Assembly (NCBI GenBank): GCA_964023205.1
Contig: OZ026834.1
Location: 32,836,756-32,900,755, forward strand
Source of the DNA: Lutraria lutraria
Taxonomy: Eukaryota; Mollusca; Bivalvia; Venerida; Mactridae
DNA length: 64,000 nucleotides
Direction of reading: 5' to 3'
Program-made: the position numbers and the translations under genes
The notes under the pieces: generated by a model
The model's input: the letters and a program-made list of their open reading frames with translations, nothing else
Told to the model about the DNA's origin: nothing
The model's database searches: none
Part shown: piece by piece, positions 57,001 through 64,000 of the stretch
Layout: every line of letters begins with the position of its first letter
Numbering within the stretch: the stretch's first letter is position 1

Positions 57001-60000
57001 AGACATATCAAAGTTGCTGTAACATTTATTTAGTGTAAAAATCATGTCAAAAGGTGAGACGTCATGGCTTTATTCAAACGGGCTATAAACAATGGTTGAT
57101 GATACACTATATAATTCAGTCAATTGCATTTAACAGTGGGCATTAAGATCTAAGAACAATAGATTAGACTAGATTATTAATTCCTTTACTAATGAATGGA
57201 TGAACATGATATGAGACATGTCTATGAAATGTCACCTACTGGTAATCAGTCTTAAATGTTGTTCACATGTCCAGTATTATAAAGTAGTTTACAATAAAAG
57301 CATCTGAGTTTTTAATTAATACAATCATAGTATAAAAGTATGATAGAAAATAAAAACTATTAAGAAGATTGAATAACAACTACCATACCATATATCACAT
57401 AGTAATCTTATTTTTACAAATACAATGAAGGGTAAAATTGTACTCATTTTGTATCTTGAACAAGGGTGAATAATTAAATCTTGATAGTTTATATTTCAAC
57501 CCTAAAGTAAAATATTATTGTGTGTAGAAGAGGAATTATGTGATCAATTTGTTTTTTGGATTAGAAGCAAACATTGCTCTGTTAAAATTAAAAATGAATA
57601 ATCTTTAAGGTTAAAACATTCAAGTTAGAAGTACATCATAATCTTGACTCAGGAGCTTATAAATTAGTAAAACAATTTGTGTCATAAAAATAATATTATA
57701 AACATTGAATATTACAACAAAATTGTGCAGTTTTGTAATGTAATGAGTGTTATAAATAAAATTTTGCATAAAATGATAATTTTGAAAACACATGATTCCT
57801 TATAATGCTTTTATGACTTAAAAGTTTATTGGATCCATTGTGCAAAACCACATTGTGCAATAGAATGACATACAGTTTAGCATCAACTGTAACTTCAATT
57901 AACAACCAGATTCTTTTTAAGAGACCCTAATGGGATATTTAGGTTTGTAAATGGAAGGCACAATGTTTGCCAACAATTGCATGCACACTACCCATGAGGT
58001 GCAGTAAAACTATTTGGGATTCAAACATCTTAAAGTTCAGAAAGATAGAGAAGATTTGAAACTTGATCCGATCACTTCAATACAAGAGAAATATACAGTA
58101 CCCTAGTATCTTCTTGTCTTGAATGCTAAACAAGTATTTAAAGTATATTACAAACTTTATCTGCAGTCCATTTATATATCATGTACCAAACCTAGAATTC
58201 ATATTTTACAAAGTACGTTAAAAAAGAGCTTCAAATGATCACTGAATCATTAAAATTAACAACAGTCATTTGACTTGCATAGTTCAAATTCATGCATTAT
58301 TCATAATCCATGCATCAGAATTCATTGCAATAACACTGTAAAATGTATCCAACATAATAAGTCAATAGAGAGGAATGTTTTTAGTCTTTTCTCACTACAA
58401 AATAATTATTATGAACGGAAATTAAAATTAGCGAGAACTCAAATTCAGATTTCTGTAAAAAGAGTAGTACAGCAAGTTTCTGTGTGTTTTTCCCAACAAA
58501 ACAAAAATAAAATCAAATAAAAACTTCTGAAGCACAAACAATAAAAATGATAAAATTCTAACAGCCAGCGATACATACACGAGAAGCTTGATGAGTCAGA
58601 CCCTAGCAAGATAAATTACAAAATGTACGATAAAAAGTTAAAAACACATCACAAAGTACTGACCAATGTCAAAGTACATGTATTTTGCCATTTAAAAAAG
58701 AATGAGTCTAAATTCCAATTTCAAAACAAGTCATTCGTAAGCTTGATATGCATAAATGATAAAAAAACTTCTGATTTTTCTAACCAAGTTGATATTATAT
58801 TTGGCTGATTGAAATAATATTTAATATTTATCTATTAGCATTAAACCATACACAATATATTTAAGAAATCAGAACACAACATATTTAAGAAATCAGAACA
58901 AAATATATTTAAAAATTAGAAAGACATTCCGATACAAATCAATTTGATACCCTGTCAGTTGGCTTACAGCTGTATGATTTGTGAAAGATGAGACACAATC
59001 AGGTATAAATATTAGGTTTCAATTTAAACATGTTAGGGTGACACATAGGAACAAAGAATAGAAATACAATACAATAGCAATATAAAAATATATAACCCAT
59101 AACACCAGGTAGATAATTAATAATTAGTTAATAAATTAGGGATCAAAACCTACCCCTTTCTTGACGTCCTTCTCTTTCTTGTCATCTTTACCGCCGCCTC
59201 CTTTCTTAGGGCCAGGAGAAGCGCTGCTACGGTTAAGAATATTGTTAGCAATTCTAGCTGCTTCTTCTCCAAGTCCAACCCTTCTCTTTGTCTATAAAAT
59301 AAACCAACATTATAAATAGACTGTTAAAAACCTCGGACTAACTCATCATGAGTGAAAGCAGACGTTTGTCTTATATAAATGTTAATTATGTAATAAATGC
59401 AAGACGAAGGTTTAAGGGCCACTTTGACAAAATACTTTAATAATAAACTACCAAACAAGCAAATTATCGGTAACGACAATCTGTGTAATTTTATAGGTGA
59501 ATATAATTATAGATTGTAAGCAAATATTATGGAACTTCAGACACTTAACACAGGATTCATCTTGAATTTATAATAAGATGATACTGAGCAGATCATGTTT
59601 TCTTTTTCCTATATGAAAATCTATATTCCAGCGACGTGGCATCAGCCTTCAGCATTCAACTAACAATTCAATATTTTTGGCACCAAACATACATACATAG
59701 CGTAATAAAGTTCTAAAAGTGCACACTTACCTTTTCATACAAGGCCTGGTCAGTGTATGAATAAACTTTGTATGCACCTCGGATTCTTTTCACTGGAATT
59801 ATGTATTAGATAATTTTTTTATTTAAAACAAAAATAATAATGCAATAATAAAGATACACTCCAAGAGAGACAAAAGCAATATTTCATGATTGTTAGCAGA
59901 TCCTTTATTTCCAAATCAAGCAAGTCAAGAATTAGTACATGTAACAATATCTTAGTACAGTCATACTAGTAAACAAAGGCCACCTAATGTGACCTTTATT

Positions 60001-60562
60001 GACAAGTGGCCTTTATTCAGAGTTCATTTGATATAAATAATCAATAACAGTTTTTGAAAGACTGGTCTTTATTCACAGGGTGGCTTTACTTGGAGATGGC
60101 CGCTAACACAGGTTTTACTGTATTTGATAATGCATGGCAATACATTTAAAATAGGAATGTTGACATTAAATTAGTACCCAGCACTCAATGTTTATGTTTA
60201 TCTTATGTTAAATGACACATTTGACAGCTAAGCAGCCCCCTACTCTAATTTTCAATAGTTTATCCTGATTATTTATTGTGCCCATTGAAAAGCACCAAGT
60301 CCCACATGTTTCTGTAATTTTCTAAACACTGCACTGGGCTCGGTAGTTGGGATACCGTTTGATTATTAGTCCAGTGCATTACCACTAGATCATCAATCCA
60401 TTACTCCAACGCTCTAATAGACAAGATCAGTAAAATCAGCCATAAAACATATTGAAAACATGGTCACTGATATAATTAAGATATTCACATACCTCCAGGA
60501 TACAAGAGTGGTGCAAGGTTGATGAAAGCAACACCATGAAAACTGACGGAACCATCATCATC
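39762..60562 (-). CDS. CFAP70: CFAP70/TTC18, cilia- and flagella-associated TPR protein (N-terminus outside the window)
   Basis: Twenty-five minus-strand exons encode the C-terminal 864 residues. In coding order they are 60562-60493, 59792-59731, 59291-59154, 58602-58579, 56837-56802, 55831-55802, 54321-54280, 52237-52013, 51658-51597, 51146-51084, 50886-50748, 50148-49963, 49390-49310, 49109-49057, 48563-48448, 47989-47825, 46235-46080, 45061-44978, 44201-44160, 42999-42815, 42097-41945, 41524-41363, 40922-40833, 40456-40307 and 39842-39762. All are GT-AG and in phase. Diagnostic blocks match remembered human CFAP70: '[20 protein letters not shown]', '[20 protein letters not shown]', '[11 protein letters not shown]', '[19 protein letters not shown]' and the end 'EVGFGNP'. 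CFAP70 is an axonemal protein linked to outer dynein arms and sperm or ciliary motility. The N-terminal C2-like region must lie beyond 64000. Confidence 0.95.
42815..47989 (-). CDS. CFAP70: CFAP70 linker exons between the two TPR blocks
   Basis: Exons 47989-47825, 46235-46080, 45061-44978, 44201-44160 and 42999-42815 are joined by phase-1 introns. The first carries a coiled-coil-like stretch ('[19 protein letters not shown]'). The next three encode Ser/Pro/Arg-rich low-complexity sequence ('[13 protein letters not shown]') of poor conservation. The last returns to conserved sequence ('[18 protein letters not shown]'). The 42-base (44201-44160) and 84-base (45061-44978) exons are multiples of three between same-phase introns, so either can be skipped without frame loss and they may be alternative. 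Confidence 0.88.
48448..52237 (-). CDS. CFAP70: CFAP70 core exons: conserved central block and first TPR block
   Basis: Exon 52237-52013 encodes '[20 protein letters not shown]' and '[11 protein letters not shown]', a conserved C2-like or proline-rich block. Exons 51658-50748 carry '[19 protein letters not shown]' and the highly conserved '[20 protein letters not shown]' helix. Exons 50148-48448 start the TPR array ('[19 protein letters not shown]', '[14 protein letters not shown]', '[20 protein letters not shown]', '[20 protein letters not shown]'). Phases run 0, 2, 2, 0, 0, 0, 2, 1 with no conflict. Confidence 0.94.
49468..49655. mobile_element. MITE with ACAGTCAAACCTGTGTTAGC ends
   Basis: Begins ACAGTCAAACCTGTGTTAGC and ends CACAGGTTTGACTGTACTGT, a clear terminal inverted repeat, with internal 'AATAAAGGCCACTTGTAAAT' words. 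Same family as 59953-60122, and partial pieces at 10255-10410 and ~51805-51920. Inside a CFAP70 intron. Confidence 0.85.
51394..51485. repeat. Hairpin repeat with ~30-base arms
   Basis: TACAGTTTTCTGTAACATTC followed by ATGCCAAATG is mirrored by CATTTGGCACAAAC followed by ATTACAGAAAACTGTA. Arms differ at a few sites. Probable MITE between CFAP70 exons. Confidence 0.85.
52238..54279. other. Long CFAP70 intron, no gene seen
   Basis: AT-rich intron of about 2 kb. Open frames here (for example 52663-52938 on the minus strand) lack splice context and protein-like composition. Confidence 0.5.
54280..60562 (-). CDS. CFAP70: CFAP70 exons with four micro-exons and the upstream conserved block
   Basis: Exons 60562-60493 and 59792-59731 join as '[20 protein letters not shown]' and '[16 protein letters not shown]', a conserved block of the N-terminal half. 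Exon 59291-59154 ends in a Gly/Lys-rich tail ('[20 protein letters not shown]'). Four micro-exons follow, all phase 0: 24 bases (58602-58579, GLTHQASR), 36 (56837-56802, [12 protein letters not shown]), 30 (55831-55802, [10 protein letters not shown]) and 42 (54321-54280, [14 protein letters not shown]). Each has an acceptable acceptor and donor, but with such short lengths some could be false. They form a His-rich variable linker. Confidence 0.75.
56838..58578. other. Long CFAP70 intron, no gene seen
   Basis: AT-rich intron between two micro-exons. I looked for additional short phase-0 exons and saw no convincing acceptor-donor pair. Confidence 0.45.
59953..60122. mobile_element. MITE of the ACAGTCAAACCTG family
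   Basis: Contains 'AAAGGCCACCTAATGTGACC', 'TTTATTGACAAGTGGCCTTT' and the right end 'GCCGCTAACACAGGTTTTAC'; the left end (ACAGTCATACTAGTAAACAA) has decayed. Related to 49468-49655. Confidence 0.75.
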
Positions 60563-61009
60563 CTGTAACATATATAAACAGTCATTGTCAAAACTTTCAT
60601 ACAATATACATGTGATGGTACCAGCCACATTATGTGATTTTTGGGACTTGGGGCAAAATTTTACTTCCAGCAAGATATAAGTGTACTTTCTCTGTAGTCT
60701 TCATTTCTGAAATTTCATATTTACAATGTTGTTTTGATGTGATGTAATGATTTTGTCCACAGGCCTTAAAATTGCACAATGCAGCTCTTTAATACAAAGG
60801 TATTTGTTTTCAACAATACAACGCATAAGTTAGCTTAAGTTAGAACTCAACATTATACATGTTACAATTATTGATAACAATTAAAGGATATGATGTGACA
60901 AATAAAACACAACCAGTGAATTACAAATCAAATACAAAGTATCCTGTATTTTTTTCTCAATATTCAGTAAAAACTGCTGGTTAATAAAGATCTTATTTCA
61001 TTTTACATT

Positions 61010-61725
61010 TATTTATTTACTTGAGTTTAACACCGTTTTTCAAAAATTTTCTGTTATGTATGGCAGCTTATTCCCTAACAAGTTATCCTGGACTGTTTTC
61101 AAACCAGTATTATTATACCTCTCATGACTTATTTACTCTATAGTCTTATGTGACGTCATAGGGTGACAATCCGTAATGTTACCCTCTGACATTACATTTA
61201 GGCCCGCTTGCCATAACGAAACTACCCTCACACGCTGACGCGATATTACCGGGTGCCGTGTTTTAGTCAATCTGTTCTATGTCCTAGTCGCTTTAATGGG
61301 CAATTATCAAAATCCACTCATAATTTGACACCAAGATAATTTGACAGCGAAAATAACTATGCTTTGTTTTAATCTCTGATAAAGACTTATTGTTTTGACT
61401 CAACCAGTAAGAAGAGACCAGATAATTGTTAGCATGTTTGTTGCATTCTTGTATTTCTTAATCATTGTTTTATTCGGTATAATAAAATAAATATCACATC
61501 CCACATAGGGTGATAGAACGTAATGCTCACCCTTGACAAAGTAATGTCAACCTCGACTAACGCCTTGGTCAACATTACTTGTCTCGGGTGAACATTATGT
61601 TCTATCATCCTATGTAGGATGTGATATGTATATACTAATGTACCCTTCCACAAGGAACTTGATAAATAAAAACCGAATCACTCGGTTACCAACCCAGTGC
61701 ACGAACCACTGGACCATGGTTGTGC
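61010..61725 (-). mobile_element. SINE copy split by another insertion
   Basis: The body of the SINE family is at 61010-61112 ('TTACTTGAGTTTAACACCG', 'TATCCTGGACTGTTTTCAAA'). Its tRNA-like head is at 61655-61725 ('GGTTACCAACCCAGTGCACG', 'CACTGGACCATGGTTGTGC'). The ~540 bases between are foreign and include a strong palindrome at 61491-61627, so a second element landed inside the SINE. Confidence 0.65.
61491..61627. repeat. Long palindrome (~56-base arms)
   Basis: ATATCACATCCCACATAGGG... at 61491-61547 is mirrored by ...CCTATGTAGGATGTGATAT at 61572-61627, around a centre of about 24 bases. Arms share GTGATAGAACGTAATG and TGACAAAGTAATGT with few mismatches. Probably the 3' part or whole of a fold-back MITE. 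Confidence 0.88.
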
Positions 61726-62394
61726 ATAAAAATTTATCAACTAACTATAGTTGCACTGGTAGGTACAATGTAAAGTAATACTATATACATTATGGACTTA
61801 GATTAAATATGCACGATCAGAAAACTTAAAATAATCTGAAGAAAAGTCAATACTTGAAACTAAACAAATTTTATCAGCAAACTAAATACAAATAAGATAT
61901 GACTAATTCTAACAGAAAGACATATTACTTTACATAGATGCTAGTAATTACAAATCAAGTAACACAAAGATAATATATTTGTACTAAGCTAATGAATTAA
62001 TATGTATTATGATACCGTCTAATTTTAGTCATTATTGTATATAAGGTACAGATGTGGTTAATTTACAACAGTCATATAAAATCTAGCAAAATTTCAGTCT
62101 CAGAAACAGTGTGTAAAAGGCATCAAAGCCCTACAACACACTTGTTAAAGAAAGAATACTAGCCAATCAAAGTTAAAACAAAAAAAGTATTTTTCAACAA
62201 AAAAGGAATTAAATGCAACAAGTATGAGATGCATTACTCAGTAATTTTGACTTGAGAAAACAAAATCACAATTATGATATAAAATTCTGAAGTTAGTAAC
62301 ATGAAATTGATAGCTACCGGGTATATTCAACTGAATGTAAGGGGAAGGAATCATGTGCAGACATTAAAATTTATCTATTTTAGTTTTAGAGGAA

Positions 62395-62690
62395 ACAACA
62401 AGGGCTTATATACGACCCTTAATTTCAATCCAGGTAATTTCTTGGTGGAGTATATTTCATACCTTTTTTCAACAGACCACCATAGGGTCCCATCCGTATA
62501 TGAACCACCAGTCCAAAGAAGTTTTGTTGCTCAGAGCAGTATGTTTTTTATCCTTTAAAATTACGGACAACCATAAGATTCAATAAATACCCACCGAGAC
62601 AAATAAAGTTTTTTGCACAGTGAAGTATGTTTTTATCTTTTTTTTACAGACAACCACAGGGACCTGTATATGACCCACCAATTCAGTTAA
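62395..62690. repeat. Degenerate repeat of a CCACCA(T/C)AGGG...TATATGA motif
   Basis: Three related pieces: 'AAGGGCTTATATACGACCC' (62400), 'CCACCATAGGGTCCCATCCG' with 'TATATGAACCACCAG' (62480) and 'CAACCACAGGGACCTGTATA' with 'TGACCCACCAA' (62650). Both later pieces are preceded by similar 'AGTATGTTTTT(A)TC' runs. Origin unknown. Confidence 0.55.
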
Positions 62691-63404
62691 CGTAATAAGA
62701 CAAACACAGTTAACATATACAAATGTATGTATAAGCTGGGTAATAAGCAGAGGACATGTGAACAATATATGTGTAGGATTATATGTATTCAGCCTCAATA
62801 ATGGCTTATAAATATTGGTATGAATTATAATACTAGTAACTGCAAGAATATGTAAGCATTCAGTGACAACATCTATTAAAACAATTATGGTCTTCAAAGT
62901 AAAAGGCAAAACAAGTGGCAGGAAGAAACTGTTTCTTTAAAATTAATTTCATTAATCCATTAAAAAGATGGTAGAAATAGATAAAACTGTTATTTTATGA
63001 TTTTAATCTTCACAATGTGATTAAAATATCAGACAGAATGAGCATATAGTGTAATAACAGTGCTGGACATACAAGACAAGTAAAACCTGCCATGGACATG
63101 CACATAATCACTATTTCTCACTTTAAGTTAATAATAAAACAACATAAAATAATATTTTCTAAAACTTCAATCACATCCCAGTATCATTATTTACATTTGT
63201 TGATTGCCAAATATGTAAAATACATTCACAATAAAAAAAGATTTAATAATGAACTGAATGTTTGTAAATTAAAATGACATTTTTGAAACATTGCTTTTAT
63301 TAAGAACACATTTAGAGGTACACAGAGGAAACAGTCTCTTAATTTAAGCCACACAAAGCATGATATATAGTTTGTGTACGGCTGCATCTATCTGGTGCAC
63401 TGAC

Positions 63405-63422
63405 CTTTTGAACAGCAGCACT
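63405..63422 (-). CDS. CFAP70: Possible 18-base CFAP70 micro-exon
   Basis: Minus-strand TTATTTGCAG|AGTGCTGCTGTTCAAAAG|gtcagt would encode SAAVQK in phase 0, compatible with the phase-0 start of the exon at 60562. Position and phase fit the run of micro-exons in this gene, but an 18-base exon is easily matched by chance and no conserved homologous peptide is recalled. Confidence 0.3.
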
Positions 63423-63539
63423 CTGCAAATAACCACACTCAAATTATACATGAAATCTATCAGAACATACAACATAACAACTTACTTCAACATCACAACA
63501 AAAACAACAACAACCACAACATGCACACATTGAAGTATA

Positions 63540-64000
63540 GATGTGAACCACTGATACATTTGCATGTACACTATATATGTATGGAAAATTGGTGATGTAT
63601 GTAGTATAACCACAGATACATTTTATGTATACTGTTTATGTGCAGGTACCAACAGATACATTTGTATGTACACTGTATATGTATAGTGACATATGTTGCT
63701 TAACCAGAGATACATTTGCATAATTATACCTATGGACAAAAATCTTGTACGGTCAACAAAAAATGCTGTATCTTTTTTGCTCATAATTGTACATTAATAA
63801 AATGATACCATCGGAAAGAACCTGCTAAGCCAGTTTCAATGGAAGATGATATAAAGTTATCTAAATTACAGAGATGTGGCTTTACTGGTTTTAAAAAAAT
63901 TGCAGAAACCCCAACCCAGACAAGATTTTAGTCCTTAAGTATGTGTACATCGTATGTACAGTGATGTATCTGGACCAATCACAGACACATTCATATATAC
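63540..64000. repeat. Degenerate tandem repeat at the right edge
   Basis: Units beginning ACCA(C)AGATACATTT(G)TATG and containing TACACTGTATATGTAT occur at about 63547, 63609, 63648 and 63703, and again after an interruption at about 63948-64000. Unit length varies (39-62 bases). The array runs off the window. Confidence 0.75.

Overview
The window is animal nuclear DNA, most likely from a mollusc and probably a bivalve. It is AT-rich, the genes are split into many short exons with GT-AG introns, and the introns are full of MITEs, SINE-like repeats and LINE pieces. A gustatory-receptor-like gene of the invertebrate type sits beside conserved metazoan genes. The mollusc assignment is an inference from these features and from repeats that look like bivalve families.

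Layout, left to right. About 345-1225: a decayed mariner transposase. 1720-9026 (+): a four-exon gustatory-receptor-like 7TM gene (404 aa). A second, broken copy of its large first exon (4891-5906) lies between the live first exon and the shared 3' exons. 10035-24412 (-): 16 exons of VPS54, a GARP/EARP tethering subunit. The last third of the protein is not visible, so the gene probably continues past the left edge with the receptor gene inside one of its introns. 24413-29583: a head-to-head spacer between VPS54 and PHF10, built of nested inverted repeats, a LINE reverse-transcriptase fragment and a cluster of promoter-like motifs. 29584-37582 (+): complete PHF10/BAF45A, a PBAF chromatin-remodeller subunit, 13 coding exons, with a long acidic N-terminus and an AT-hook tail. 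37583-39761: 3' UTR and convergent spacer. 39762-60562 and onward (-): the C-terminal 864 residues of CFAP70/TTC18, a TPR protein of cilia and flagella, on at least 25 exons. Its N-terminus lies beyond the right edge.

The genes do not form one pathway: a chemoreceptor-like membrane protein, a Golgi tether, a chromatin subunit and an axonemal protein. VPS54 and PHF10 are divergent and may share regulatory DNA. PHF10 and CFAP70 converge. Exon boundaries were read by eye from splice signals, and reading phases were checked across every junction of the four genes. Gene identities rest on recalled family sequence, not on a database search.
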